Shown piece by piece: positions 27,992 through 44,078 of a stretch of DNA of 64,000 bases. This stretch comes from a bacterium (GTDB lineage Bacteria > Actinomycetota > Acidimicrobiia > Spongiisociales > ZC4RG35). How positions within the stretch are numbered: the first letter of the stretch is position 1; each line of letters begins with the position of its first letter. Both the position numbers and the translations under genes were made by a program. The notes under the pieces are model-generated. The model had not been told where the DNA came from. It did no database searches and was given only the letters and a program-made list of their open reading frames with translations. The stretch spans positions 1-64,000 of the forward strand of contig JAPPFD010000027.1 of NCBI GenBank assembly GCA_028823995.1, in the 5' to 3' direction.

Positions 27992-28327
27992 CTATTCTTC
28001 GAACTCGAGAGGGTCGCCTTCGGCGAGTTTCAGCGCCTCCTGTGCGGCCTCGGCGCGGTCGCCGGCGGTGATCCGGGCCCGGTCGGTGAGGAGGGTCACG
28101 CGGTTCTCCACGACCTGCATGAACCCCCCGTGGACGGCGATGGTGGTCCGTTGATCGCCGTCGTGGTCGATGAGCACCGGGCCGGCCGACAGGGCGGCCA
28201 TCAGCGGCTCGTGCCCGGCCAGGATCCCGATCTCGCCCTCGGTGGTGCGGGCCACCACGAACTCGGCGTCGCCCGACCAGAGGGTCCCTTCCGGAGAGAC
28301 CACGTCGACATTGAAGGGCCGGGCCAC
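27992..28327 (-). CDS. atpC: ATP synthase epsilon subunit
   Basis: FNVDVVSPEGTLWSGDAEFVVARTTEGEIGILAGHEPLMAAL; GTG start just after atpD. Confidence 0.93.
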   Translation of the reverse strand: MARPFNVDVVSPEGTLWSGDAEFVVARTTEGEIGILAGHEPLMAALSAGPVLIDHDGDQRTTIAVHGGFMQVVENRVTLLTDRARITAGDRAEAAQEALKLAEGDPLEFEE

Positions 28328-28329
28328 GG

Positions 28330-32178
<3,849 letters not shown>

Positions 32179-32196
32179 TGACTACTCCTTAGGTAT

Positions 32197-32726
32197 TCAA
32201 ACTTCAGCCAGCAATGCGCGTACCTGGCTCATCCGGGACCGGACCGTCCCGTCCACCACCAGGTCTCCCACCCGGGCCACGAGTCCCCCCAGCACGTCGG
32301 GGTCGATCACCACCCGCACCTCGACCGGATGCCCCACCACGCCCGAGAGCACTCCCTCCAGGCGCCCGACGGTCTCGGCGCCCAGGGGAACGGCCGAGCG
32401 CACTTCGGCGATCTGCCGGCCCCGGGACAGGGCCGCCTTCTCCGCCAGACGGTCGGCGATCTCCACCAGGTCGGCCAGCCTCCCCATGCGGATCAGAAGG
32501 GCCACGGCCTCCCCGGTCACCGGCGAGGCCCGATCGACCAGGAGTTCGGAGACCAGCGTGTCCAGGCGGTCTCGGGGAACCCGGGGATCGGAGAGCGCGT
32601 CGGTCAACTCCGGGGAGCCTTCCACCGCCCGGGCCAGGGCGTAGAGATCGCCCTCCACCCGCTCAAGCTGTCCCTCGGCGACAGCCAACCCGAACAGGGC
32701 GTCCGCGTATCCCTCCGTGACTTCGC

Positions 32727-32730
<4 letters not shown>
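32197..32730 (-). CDS. atpH: ATP synthase delta subunit
   Basis: YADALFGLAVAEGQLERVEGDL; operon position. Confidence 0.92.
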
Positions 32731-34304
<1,574 letters not shown>

Positions 34305-34308
<4 letters not shown>

Positions 34309-34676
34309 CCGGTGGCCACCTGCCTGCGCGCCTCGGAAGTCAGGGCCAAAAGCCATGCCGTGCCCACTCCCAGGAAGATCCCGTACAGGTGGGCGTCCCA
34401 GATGCTCACCGCCGCCCAGACCAGGAGGGTGATGATCGCCAGGCGCACCACGAATCCCCCGAAGGCGACCGCCCCCAGGGTGAGATAGGAGCGGCGGGCC
34501 GCCCTCGACAGGGCCCAGCCGGTGAGCGCAAAGGAGCCGGCGGCGACCAGGGATCCCATCGCCGCCCAGAGGCCGGCCAGGGGAGTCCACAGCGCCCAGG
34601 AAACCACCCCGGTCAGGGGCGCCAACCAAACAGCCCGCCGCGCCAAGCGGCGGCCTATCAAGGCTTCTACGTCCAA
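34305..34676 (-). CDS. AtpI-like membrane protein
   Basis: Four predicted TM helices, operon position upstream of atpB. Confidence 0.65.
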
Positions 34677-34711
34677 ACCCGCTCCTCCGGTATCGATGAA
34701 CTACCCAAAGG

Positions 34712-35992
34712 TTATCCCGTCCCGCCGTATCCTCGAAAATCGGCGGGGTAGGGAGTGAAGGAGGCGGCCAACTCCGCCACCCTGCCGGCGACGTCGGCCC
34801 GAACGGACTCGTCGTCGCGTCCTCTGAGCGCTTCCACGATCAGCGATCCCACCTGCCGGGCCTCGGGCTCGGTCATGCCCTGGGAGGTCATGGCGGGGGT
34901 CCCGATCCGGAGTCCCGACGCCCGCCACGGAGGCCGGGGATCGAAGGGGATGGTGTTGAAATTGAGGGTGATTCCCAGCTCGTCCAGCAGCCGGGCGCCG
35001 GCCCGTCCGGTGAGGTCTTCGGACACCGAGCGCAGATCGATCAGGAACAGGTGGTTGTCGGTGCCGCCCGAGACCACCCGGGCACCGCCCTCCTGCACCG
35101 CAGCGGCCATCGCCGAGGCATTGGCCACCACCTGGGCTGCATACGCTTGAAACTCGGCCGTCGACGCCTCCAGGAAGCAGACCGCCTTGGCAGCCACCTG
35201 GTTGATGAGCGGTCCGCCCTGGGTGTTGGGGAACACCGCCTTGTTGATGGCGGGGGCGTATTCCTCCCTGGCCAGCGCCAAGCCGCCGCGGGGCCCTCGC
35301 AGGGCCTTGTGGGTGGTGCCGGTGACGATGTCGGCGAAGGGGACCGGGTTGGGGAAGGCCTTCCCGGCCACCAATCCGATGAAGTGCGCGGCGTCCACCA
35401 TGAAAACGGCCTCCACCTCGTCGGCGATCTCCCGGAATGCCTCGTAGTCGAGACGTCGGGAATAGGCCGAATAGCCCGCCAGCAGGATCTTGGGACGGTG
35501 CTCGCGCGCCAGCGCCCTCACCTGGTCCATGTCGACCAGTTCGGTGCCGGGGTCTACGCCGTAGGCCGCGAAGTCGTAGTACAGGCCCGAGAAGTTGACC
35601 GGCGACCCGTGGGTGAGGTGTCCCCCCTGGTCGAGCCGCATACCCAGCACGGTGTCGCCCGGGCTCAGCAGCGAGAAGTAGACACTCATGTTGGCCTGGG
35701 CCCCCGAATGGGGCTGAACGTTGGCGCTGGCCGCCCCGAACAGCGACTTGGCCCGCTCTATGGCCAGGGTCTCGATCTCGTCGACCACCGCGCAGCCTTC
35801 GTAGTAGCGGCGGCCCGGATAGCCCTCTGCGTACTTGTTGGTGAAGATGGAGCCTGATGCGGCCATCACCGCCGGCGACGCGAAGTTCTCCGAGGCGATC
35901 AGGTGAATGTGGCTGTTCTGTCTCTCCACGTCACGGCGGATCAAACCGGCGGTGGCGGGATCCACCTCGGAAAGGGGACGCATATCAATCAT
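34712..35992 (-). CDS. glyA: Serine hydroxymethyltransferase
   Basis: HLIASENFASPAVMAASGSIFTNKYAEGYPGRRYYEGC, TTHKALRGPRGG. Confidence 0.96.
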   Translation of the reverse strand: MIDMRPLSEVDPATAGLIRRDVERQNSHIHLIASENFASPAVMAASGSIFTNKYAEGYPGRRYYEGCAVVDEIETLAIERAKSLFGAASANVQPHSGAQANMSVYFSLLSPGDTVLGMRLDQGGHLTHGSPVNFSGLYYDFAAYGVDPGTELVDMDQVRALAREHRPKILLAGYSAYSRRLDYEAFREIADEVEAVFMVDAAHFIGLVAGKAFPNPVPFADIVTGTTHKALRGPRGGLALAREEYAPAINKAVFPNTQGGPLINQVAAKAVCFLEASTAEFQAYAAQVVANASAMAAAVQEGGARVVSGGTDNHLFLIDLRSVSEDLTGRAGARLLDELGITLNFNTIPFDPRPPWRASGLRIGTPAMTSQGMTEPEARQVGSLIVEALRGRDDESVRADVAGRVAELAASFTPYPADFRGYGGTG

Positions 35993-36070
35993 GTGGGGTC
36001 CTTTGCGGGTGAGGGTGGCCACCCCGTTCGGGCGCGGTCACCCGGAAAAGTCTACTCCCCCGGCGTCCTT

Positions 36071-36499
36071 TCAACTCCCGCCCGGGGCCTCTTCCCCGCC
36101 CCGGAGAAAGTCGCCGGAAAACCCGTAGGGCAGGAGTTCCGAGAGGTCATGGACCCTATAGGGGCCGTCGGCGATTGCAACCAGCACCGTCTCCACTCCG
36201 AACTCGTTCATCACCTGCCGGCACCGCCCGCACGGGTAGGCGTTGGCGATGGAGTCGGCGTCGACGCAGGCCACGGCCACCGTGCGTACCCGCCTGGCGC
36301 CCGCCGCGGCCGCGGTGTTGACCGCGGTCGCCTCAGCGCAGTTGGAGACCGGGTAGGCGGCGTTCTCCACGTTGGCGCCCGAGAAGACCGACCCGTCGCC
36401 GGTCACTAGGGCCGCTCCCACCCGGAACCCCGAGTAGGGCGAGTAGGAGTTACGGGCCGCCCGGCGCGCCCTGTCCACCAGGGAGTCATGGTCGGTCAT
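36071..36499 (-). CDS. cdd: Cytidine deaminase
   Basis: YSPYSGFRVGAALVT, GANVENAAYPVSNCAEATA, PCGRCRQVMNEF. Confidence 0.95.
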   Translation of the reverse strand: MTDHDSLVDRARRAARNSYSPYSGFRVGAALVTGDGSVFSGANVENAAYPVSNCAEATAVNTAAAAGARRVRTVAVACVDADSIANAYPCGRCRQVMNEFGVETVLVAIADGPYRVHDLSELLPYGFSGDFLRGGEEAPGGS

Positions 36500-37458
36500 C
36501 GGGGTTCGTCCTCCAGCAGCGCCCGCACGAAAACCTGAGCGTCGAACGCCGCCAGGTCCGACAACCCCTCTCCGGTCCCGACCAGCTTGACCGGCATCCC
36601 CAGTCGCCGCTCCACGGCCACCGCCACCCCGCCCCGGGCGGTCCCGTCCAACTTGGTGAGCACCACTCCGGTCACCCCCACCCGCTCGCAGAACTCCCGG
36701 GCCTGGACGACCCCGTTCTGTCCGGTGGAGGCGTCAAGCACCAGGAGCACCTCATCCACCCTTCCGGCCACCTTGGTGAGCACCCGTTTCATCTTCTCCA
36801 GTTGGCTCATCAGGTGCGTCTTGGAGTGCAACCGGCCGGCGGTGTCGATGATCACCACCTGATGGCCCCTGCTCTTCGCCGCCGTCCAGGCATCCCGGGC
36901 GACGGCGGCCGGATCGGCGCCGTCCTCGCCCCCCACGATCTCCACCCCCATCCGCTCCGCCCAGGTCGCCAACTGGCGTTGGGCGGCCGGACGATGGGTA
37001 TCCGCCGCGCCCAGCAGACAGTCCCTGCCCTGCGATGTCAGCCAGTGGGCCAGCTTTGCTGAGGTCGTGGTCTTGCCCGCTCCGTTCACCCCCACCACCA
37101 TCACCACCCGGGGAGACCCGTTGCCGGACCATGCCAGGTTCCGGTCCGGGTCCCCCAACAACGCGACCATCTCCTCGGCCAGCAGCGCCCGGGCCCCCGC
37201 CCGGTCGGCGGGCTGTCGGCTCCGGACCGCGGAGACCAGTTCCGCCGAGATCTCCACGCCCAGATCGGACGCCACCAGGGCCTCCTCCCACCCGGCCCAG
37301 AAGGCGGCGTCGAGCCGTTCGCCGACTCCGGCGGACCTCAGGGCAGCCATCAGGGCATGCCGGGTCTTCGCCAGAGCGGAGACGGTCGGATCCGCGACAG
37401 CTCTCTGTTCGGGGAGGGAAGAGCGACGCCTTCTCCACCAGCGCATCAGCCATGCCAC
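36496..37458 (-). CDS. ftsY: Signal recognition particle receptor
   Basis: GVNGAGKTTTSAKLAHWL, DTHRPAAQRQLATWAERMGV, DTAGRLHSKTHLMSQLEKM, TKLDGTARGG. Confidence 0.95.
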   Translation of the reverse strand: MAWLMRWWRRRRSSLPEQRAVADPTVSALAKTRHALMAALRSAGVGERLDAAFWAGWEEALVASDLGVEISAELVSAVRSRQPADRAGARALLAEEMVALLGDPDRNLAWSGNGSPRVVMVVGVNGAGKTTTSAKLAHWLTSQGRDCLLGAADTHRPAAQRQLATWAERMGVEIVGGEDGADPAAVARDAWTAAKSRGHQVVIIDTAGRLHSKTHLMSQLEKMKRVLTKVAGRVDEVLLVLDASTGQNGVVQAREFCERVGVTGVVLTKLDGTARGGVAVAVERRLGMPVKLVGTGEGLSDLAAFDAQVFVRALLEDEPR

Positions 37459-37713
37459 TCTCGGCCATTTTAATGCTCATCACTTCCCCGACACCCGCGG
37501 AAGGCCGCCCATTCCCCCACCCCGACCCTTCCCAACCCCGGATGTCGTTCGTTCGCAACCCACCCCAGAATGAGCCCTTGGACAGGATGAACCTGTATCG
37601 GACGCTGTTATTCTCCCAGGTCAGTAAGGCGCTTCGCCACATCAACACCCCCGCACCCCACCAAACACATCGGTGAAACCGGCCAAAGAAGGTTTCCGGA
37701 CCAGAGGAGAAAC

Positions 37714-38568
37714 GTGACGAGCAGCACCATCGTGCAGCACTTCGAAAGCATGCCTCTGTCGCGCTTGAAGCTGTCGTCGCACGTCGTAGTCGGAAGCGGC
37801 AGGAGAGTTCGCAACGTGGTGGCCGCCATGGCCGCCCAGCGCACGGGGTGCGCGGTGATCACCGACGGAGGCAGGCTCGCCGGTATCTTTACCGAGCGGG
37901 ACGTCACCAACCATGTGGTACGGTCCCCCGATGTGTGGGACGCTCCGGTGGATCACTTCATGACGGCGGACCCGATGGTGATCGACCACGGCGCCTCGGC
38001 CATCGACGCGTTGCGCCTTATGAACGCCCGTCGGTTCCGCAACCTCCCGGTTACCAGCGAAGACGGCGACCTCCTCGGCTTCGTCAACCACTACGACCTC
38101 ATCCGGATGGCGGCGGGGTTCCTGGAGTCCCAGAGGGACCTCGGCCCCGACCTGTCACCGGAGCACAATCTGCACTTTGTAGACCTCACCGGCCTGTCCG
38201 CCCACGAACCGCTGCTGGTCACTCCCGAGGACTCCCTGTCCGTTGCCATCGAGGCAATGGTGTCAGCCCAAACCGGGCTGGTGTCGGTCGTCAACCACCG
38301 GGGTGCGGTGATCGGCGAGTTGACCGAGCACGACATATTCTGGAAGGTCGCCTGTCGGGTGGAGGATCTGGCCGACCGGCCGGTACGGGACTGGATGACC
38401 GAGGAGATCGCCGCCGCAGCCCCCGATACGCCGATCAGCGAGGCCCTCAGCATCATGGCGAAGCTGGGTCATCGCTACCTGGTGCTCATCAACGAGACGC
38501 GGCGCGCCCTCGGTGTGGTGACCTTCAGGGAGATCGCCGACTACATCGAGGTTGTTTGCGGCGCCTGA
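37714..38568 (+). CDS. CBS-domain (multi-CBS) protein
   Basis: Repeated CBS motifs (GIFTERDVTNHVV, GFVNHYDLIRMAAG, GELTEHDIFWKVA, GVVTFREIADYI); GTG start. Confidence 0.85.
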   Translation: MTSSTIVQHFESMPLSRLKLSSHVVVGSGRRVRNVVAAMAAQRTGCAVITDGGRLAGIFTERDVTNHVVRSPDVWDAPVDHFMTADPMVIDHGASAIDALRLMNARRFRNLPVTSEDGDLLGFVNHYDLIRMAAGFLESQRDLGPDLSPEHNLHFVDLTGLSAHEPLLVTPEDSLSVAIEAMVSAQTGLVSVVNHRGAVIGELTEHDIFWKVACRVEDLADRPVRDWMTEEIAAAAPDTPISEALSIMAKLGHRYLVLINETRRALGVVTFREIADYIEVVCGA

Positions 38569-38925
38569 CCGGGGGGCCGTGTCCACTCCTGCTTTTGTGT
38601 ACTCCTCACCGGAGCCCCCGGCCCGGCCCAGGATCACATTCGGTACTTTCGGATCACCTGTTCCCGGACCTCCATTCCTGGGGTTCCCCCCGCATCGTGG
38701 AGATTCGGTCAAGTTGTCGGGAGGGCTTTTTGGTAGTTGACGAGGCTGGTCAGGTCCTTAGGAGCAGCGTCGCTGGATCATCGAAAGCATGAATCGAGTG
38801 ACCGATCGACAGCAGCCCCGGGGCCTGCTCGGGGAATGCGTCAAGAGCGCTCAAAGGGGTCGGCTACCCGCCTCACTGTCCACCGAGCGAACTCAGATAC
38901 AGCTCTCTCGGCAAGCCTCGATAAG

Positions 38926-41900
38926 TCAGGCTGACTTGGCGGGAGTGTGCAAACCCGGCAAACCGATACTGCCCCGGTCCATGCGCATCGAGACCACCCG
39001 GGTGGCCCCTCCGGGGGGCATGGTCACCCCGTAGAGCAAGTCGGCGGACTCGGTGGTCTGGGGCTGATGGGTTATGACCAGGATCTGTGCTTCCGAACTG
39101 AGTTCCCGGACCATCCCCAGCACCCGGTGCAGGTTGGCCGAGTCGAGGGTGGCGTCCACTTCATCCAGCAGGTAGAAGGGAGATGGGCGGGTCTTCATCA
39201 TCGCAAACAGGAAGGCCATGGCCCCCAGGGCCCGCTCCCCTCCCGACAGAAGGCTGAGCCTCGACACCCGTTTTCCCGAAGGCTGGGCCCGGATCTCCAC
39301 CCCCGAACCGAGCGGATCGGCGGAGTCCACCAGGCGAAGCCGGCCCCGCCCGCCCGGGAAGACCTGCCCGAAAGACCGTTCGAAGGCGGTGGCCGTCTCC
39401 CGGAAGGTGGCCAGGTAGCGATCGGTCGCCTCCCTCTCCAACTCCGAGATGACCCTGCCCAGGCGTTCTCCGGATTCGACGATGTCGTCGCGCTGGGATG
39501 ACAACTCCGAGACCTCCGACTCCAGTTCCGACAGGTCCAAGGCGGCGTAGTGGTTTATGGGCCCCGCCCGCTCCAGTTCGGCCACCAGGGACCGCAGTGT
39601 CCCCTCGGGGTCATCGGTCTCGGGGACCGGCGCGGTGACCGCCTCCGTCGGATCGGCGCCCACCATCCGGAGGCTCTCGGTCACCGACAGGCGGCGGGAC
39701 TCCAGCCGGGAGACCTCGGCAATCAGCCACTCCAACTCCACGGTGGCGCGGCGCTCGGTTGCATCGGCCTGCCCGATGGCTTCCCGGATCCGCCCCGCTT
39801 CCTCCGCCAACTCCCGGGACCTCTCCTTTGACGCCCGGTCGACCGAGACCAGCGCCTCCCGCCGGGCGGACATCAACCCGAGCGCCGAGGCAGCCAACTC
39901 CGCCACCTCCTCGGAGTAGTCGGGGGAGGACTCCTCGGGCAGGTAGGAGACCTTCGTCAACTCCATCACGACCTTCTCGTACCGGGCCTGTCCCAGCCGT
40001 CTCTCTTCCCTGAGGCGGCTGAGTTCGGTGATTCGGGACCGGTACTCCTCCCCGGCCGCCACCCGATCCTCAGAGGCCCGCTCCAGTCGCTCGGCCAGTC
40101 TCCGCGCCTCCCCCGCGGCGTCCACTTGTCGGCCGCGCAGCCGGGTGATCCGCTCCTCCAACTCGGCCATGCGGGTCCGCCGAGCCGCCTCTGCATCCCT
40201 GAGGGAGTCCCGCCGTTCTTTCAGGCGGCGCTCCTCCCCCTGCAGTTCCGTCCACTGCGACACGAGCCGATCCACCCTCTGCTGGGACTCCAGCAACGCC
40301 CCGCGACGTTCGCTCCACCGGGCGGTGGCCTCTTCATGGGCTTCCTCCTCCAAACGCGCCTCGGCGCCCAGTCGCCGCGCCTTCTCCTGGAGGTCCTCAC
40401 AGGATCCGGTAGCCACCTCCGCTTCAGCCGAGGCCGCCGCCAGGTCAGGCAGGCGGACCCCGCCGCAGAGGCGGATTCCCCGGGCGGTTATCAGGTCTCC
40501 CCGGCGGGTAACCGCTCGAAGGTGAGGATGGCTCCCCACCACTTCCCACCCGGTTCGCCAGTCTTCCACCAGGACCACATCGCCCAACAGTCGCATAGTC
40601 AAAACGGATGGGCCGTCCTCTCCCAGTAGGTCCAGGAGCGGCACAAACCTGCTCCCTGACGAGGCTGCCGAACGGGCAGGGCTCTCCAGCAGCCCGGGAA
40701 AGCGCAGGCTGACCATCGAGACGGACCCGCCGGCGCCCTCTGCCTCACCCAACCTGTCCACCGCGTTCCCGAGCCCCACGGGTCCCTCGAAGACCGCCGC
40801 CTCCGCCCATCTCTCCAGCGCCGCCTCCACCGCCGCGGCCAACTCACGGGGCACGGAGAGAAGTTGGGAGACCCATCCCGTCCATCCGCTCAAAGCCTCC
40901 ACCTGGCTTCTCCGGGCCGGGTCCCCGGCCTTCAGGGCCTCCCGGGCAGCCTCCAGCCTGCCCGCCGCCTCGGCCATGGCCGCGCGGGCCTCCGCCGACC
41001 GCTCCTCCGCCTCCCGCAACCGCAACCGCGTCTCCCGGGCCCGCCGGGCGGTAATCTCCATCTCTTCCCCATCGGCGCGGTACACAGCCTCCGCCTCGGC
41101 CAGCGCCTGCTCCGCCTCCTCCATCCCCGAATCCAGGCCCTGCGCGGTGGCCTCCAACTCGGAGAGTCGGGACTCCACCCCTTCCAGTTCACCCCGGTCC
41201 CTCTCCCCGGCGGCCTCCAATGCAGCCAGCTCATTCTCCAGTCCCCCCAGTTCCGCCTCCGCCCCCGCACCCCTCAGTACCGCCAGCCTCCGCTCCTCCC
41301 CGGCCAGCCGGGCCTCGGCGGAACGGGCCCTGTCGACGGCCTGCTCGCAGGACGCTATCCGGTCGTCAACCCTCTCCATTCCCTGCTCCAAGGAGAGACG
41401 CTCCTCGGCCAGCGATCGGCCCAGCGCCTCCACCTGGCGGCGGCGGCGGCGGGCTTCGGTCTGCAGGGCCGCCACTTCCGACAGGCGACGCATCCGCTCG
41501 GTGGCCATCTCCCAGTCCCGCAGCGCCCCGTCCGCCGGATCGGAGCGGAGGTCCTCGAGTGACGCTTCGATCTCCGACAACGCCAGCAGGCCCCGCTCAC
41601 GGTCCGCCGCCGCCTCCGAACGCTTCTCGTCCCACGCCCTGCGGCCTGACACGGCGGTAGCCAGTTGCTCGTCGAGTTCCCGGAGCCGCTTTCCCTCCAG
41701 ATAGGTGCGCAACCCTCTGATCTCGCCCGACAGGTGCTGATACCGCCCCAGCGCCTCGGCCTGGCGACGCAAGGGGCGCATCCTGCGCTGCTTCTCAGCG
41801 ATCAGATCCCCAATGCGATCCAGGTCCGTGCCGGTGGACTCCAGACGCCGGACCGCCTTGTCCCGGCGCCACAGGTGCTTGCCCACTCCCGCCGCCTCCT

Positions 41901-42384
41901 CCAGGACTTTGCGGTGTTCGGACGGAGAGGCATTCAGCACCCGCTCGATCTGTCCCTGGCCCACCAATGCGTACTGGCTTTTCCAGATACCCGCCTCGGC
42001 CAGCAGTTCGGTGATGTCCACCAGCCGGCACGAGACGCGGTTGATCTCGAACTCGGACTCGCCCGAGCGGTAATGACGGCGGGTGACCGACACCTCCGGA
42101 CGGTCGATCGGCAGGAGACCCGAGGTGTTGTCGAACACCAGCGTGACCTCGGCCCGGGACGACGCCGGCAGGGTGGCCGTCCCGCCGAAGAGCAGGTCGT
42201 CGGAGCGGTCGGCGCGAAGCGTCCGGGTCGACTGGCGCCCCGTGGCCCAGGCCACCGCATCCACGATGTTGGACTTTCCCGAGCCGTTCGGGCCGACGAT
42301 CACCGTCACACCCGGGCCGAACTCGAGGGTGGTCCGCTTGGCGAAGGACTTGAACCCGGCAAGAGATATGGACTTAAGGAACAT
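38926..42384 (-). CDS. smc: Chromosome segregation protein SMC
   Basis: FKSFAKRTTLEFGPGVTVIVGPNGSGKSNIVDA; LSLLSGGERALGAMAFLFAMMKTRPSPFYLLDEVDATLD. Confidence 0.97.
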   Translation of the reverse strand: MFLKSISLAGFKSFAKRTTLEFGPGVTVIVGPNGSGKSNIVDAVAWATGRQSTRTLRADRSDDLLFGGTATLPASSRAEVTLVFDNTSGLLPIDRPEVSVTRRHYRSGESEFEINRVSCRLVDITELLAEAGIWKSQYALVGQGQIERVLNASPSEHRKVLEEAAGVGKHLWRRDKAVRRLESTGTDLDRIGDLIAEKQRRMRPLRRQAEALGRYQHLSGEIRGLRTYLEGKRLRELDEQLATAVSGRRAWDEKRSEAAADRERGLLALSEIEASLEDLRSDPADGALRDWEMATERMRRLSEVAALQTEARRRRRQVEALGRSLAEERLSLEQGMERVDDRIASCEQAVDRARSAEARLAGEERRLAVLRGAGAEAELGGLENELAALEAAGERDRGELEGVESRLSELEATAQGLDSGMEEAEQALAEAEAVYRADGEEMEITARRARETRLRLREAEERSAEARAAMAEAAGRLEAAREALKAGDPARRSQVEALSGWTGWVSQLLSVPRELAAAVEAALERWAEAAVFEGPVGLGNAVDRLGEAEGAGGSVSMVSLRFPGLLESPARSAASSGSRFVPLLDLLGEDGPSVLTMRLLGDVVLVEDWRTGWEVVGSHPHLRAVTRRGDLITARGIRLCGGVRLPDLAAASAEAEVATGSCEDLQEKARRLGAEARLEEEAHEEATARWSERRGALLESQQRVDRLVSQWTELQGEERRLKERRDSLRDAEAARRTRMAELEERITRLRGRQVDAAGEARRLAERLERASEDRVAAGEEYRSRITELSRLREERRLGQARYEKVVMELTKVSYLPEESSPDYSEEVAELAASALGLMSARREALVSVDRASKERSRELAEEAGRIREAIGQADATERRATVELEWLIAEVSRLESRRLSVTESLRMVGADPTEAVTAPVPETDDPEGTLRSLVAELERAGPINHYAALDLSELESEVSELSSQRDDIVESGERLGRVISELEREATDRYLATFRETATAFERSFGQVFPGGRGRLRLVDSADPLGSGVEIRAQPSGKRVSRLSLLSGGERALGAMAFLFAMMKTRPSPFYLLDEVDATLDSANLHRVLGMVRELSSEAQILVITHQPQTTESADLLYGVTMPPGGATRVVSMRMDRGSIGLPGLHTPAKSA

Positions 42385-42446
42385 CCAAAACCCCAAATTA
42401 ATGGATTCGGGCCCCTTTTCGGTGGTTTGTTTCCTTTAGCGGCCCT

Positions 42447-43283
42447 TCAGGGGACTGCCTGGCACTCCGGGCAGAAGAACGAGGACCGGGCGTTGATCAC
42501 CATCCTCCGGATCGGGGACTCGCAGGAACGACAGGGCAGGCCTTCCCGGCCGTACACCCGCAGATACTCGAGGAACCCCCCGGCCCGGCCATCCGGCAGC
42601 AGGTAGGCCAGGTCATCCAGGCTGGTGCCTCCCCGGCTGATCCCCGCCGCCAGGACCGGGCGCACCTCCGAGCGGATCCGGTCCACCTCCTCCTCCGACA
42701 GCCCTGCCGACCGGCGGGAGGGGTGGACCCCCGCCCGGTGAAGCACTTCATCGGAGTAGATGTTCCCCAGACCCGCCACGAAGCGCTGGTCCAGTAGCAG
42801 GCTCTTGATGGGAATGGTCCGCGACCTCATCGCGTCGAACAGCCAGCCGGCGGAGGGGAGGTCATCCCAGGCGTCGGCGCCCAGGCGAGCCAGGGTGGAA
42901 CCCTCCAACTCCTCGGGGGTGTACACCGCCACGAACCCGAAGGTCCTCGGATCGATCATGCGCAATGACGGGCCCCGTTCCATCTCCGCCCAGAAGCGGG
43001 TGTGGACTTCCTTCGGATCACCGGGTTCGCACAGTCGGATCCGCCCCGACATCCCCAGATGCATCACCCAGGTGAGACCGGCATCCATCCCGATCAGCAG
43101 GAACTTTCCGTGCCGACCCACCCGACGGACGCGCCGTCCCACCAGTCGGTCCTCCACGTCGGTGCAACGGGCGTGACGGCGGGCGGCGCGGGGATGACAG
43201 ATCCGGGCGGAAGCCACCCTGCGGCCCTCGAGTTCGGGCCGGATGGCCCTGCGCACCGTCTCCACTTCCGGCAGTTCGGGCAT
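42447..43283 (-). CDS. mutM: Formamidopyrimidine-DNA glycosylase
   Basis: MPELPEVETVRRAI, GLGNIYSDEVLHRAGVHP, C-terminal zinc finger. Confidence 0.96.
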   Translation of the reverse strand: MPELPEVETVRRAIRPELEGRRVASARICHPRAARRHARCTDVEDRLVGRRVRRVGRHGKFLLIGMDAGLTWVMHLGMSGRIRLCEPGDPKEVHTRFWAEMERGPSLRMIDPRTFGFVAVYTPEELEGSTLARLGADAWDDLPSAGWLFDAMRSRTIPIKSLLLDQRFVAGLGNIYSDEVLHRAGVHPSRRSAGLSEEEVDRIRSEVRPVLAAGISRGGTSLDDLAYLLPDGRAGGFLEYLRVYGREGLPCRSCESPIRRMVINARSSFFCPECQAVP

Positions 43284-43295
43284 TCTTCGCTCAGA

Positions 43296-44078
43296 TCAGG
43301 AGCGCTTTCGGCGCCCTCTCCGCCACCGCCACCACGGAGCGGCCTCCCGTGGCTCATCTCCGGTCGTCGCCTCCGCGATCGCGGGCGTCGGTTGGGGGCG
43401 GGCAGGGGCCGCATCGGAGTACAGGGCCTCGACGGCGCGCCTCGCCGCCTGTTGCTCGGCCTGGCGCTTGGAGGACCCCTCGCCGACTCCGCACGTCTCT
43501 CCCTCCACCCACACCTCGGCCTTGAACCGGGGAGCATGAGCGGGACCCTCCCCCCAGATCCGGTATTCGGGCGCCTTTCCATCTGCGGCCAACAACTCCT
43601 GGAGTTGGGTCTTGGCGTCCAGGGCGTCGGGCGTGGCCGCCTGGGCATCGATCATCGACCGCCAGTGGGTCATCACCAACCCCTCGGCCGGTTTCCATCC
43701 GCCGTCCTGGTACACCGCTCCGATCACGGCCTCCATGGCGTCGGCCAGGATGCTCACCTTGCGACGACCGCCCGACTGGTCCTGGCCTTTGCCCAGCCGG
43801 AGAGCCTCCCCCAACTCGAGGACCTCCGCGACCTGTGCCAGCGACTCCTTTCTCACCACCGCCGCCCGCACCCGAGTCATCTGACCCTCCTTGAGAAAGG
43901 GGTATTCCCCGAAGATGTGCCGGGTGACCACCATCTGCAGGACGGTGTCGCCCAGAAACTCCAGCCGCTCGTTGTCGGGGGTGTTCATCTCGTTGGCGTA
44001 GGAACTGTGAGTGAGGGCGTTTAGCAACAGCTCAGGCGATGAGAACCTATAACCCAGACGCCTTTGCAGATGGTTCAA
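43296..44078 (-). CDS. rnc: Ribonuclease III
   Basis: ALTHSSYANE...NERLEFLGDTVLQMVV; dsRBD region. Confidence 0.96.
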   Translation of the reverse strand: MNHLQRRLGYRFSSPELLLNALTHSSYANEMNTPDNERLEFLGDTVLQMVVTRHIFGEYPFLKEGQMTRVRAAVVRKESLAQVAEVLELGEALRLGKGQDQSGGRRKVSILADAMEAVIGAVYQDGGWKPAEGLVMTHWRSMIDAQAATPDALDAKTQLQELLAADGKAPEYRIWGEGPAHAPRFKAEVWVEGETCGVGEGSSKRQAEQQAARRAVEALYSDAAPARPQPTPAIAEATTGDEPREAAPWWRWRRGRRKRS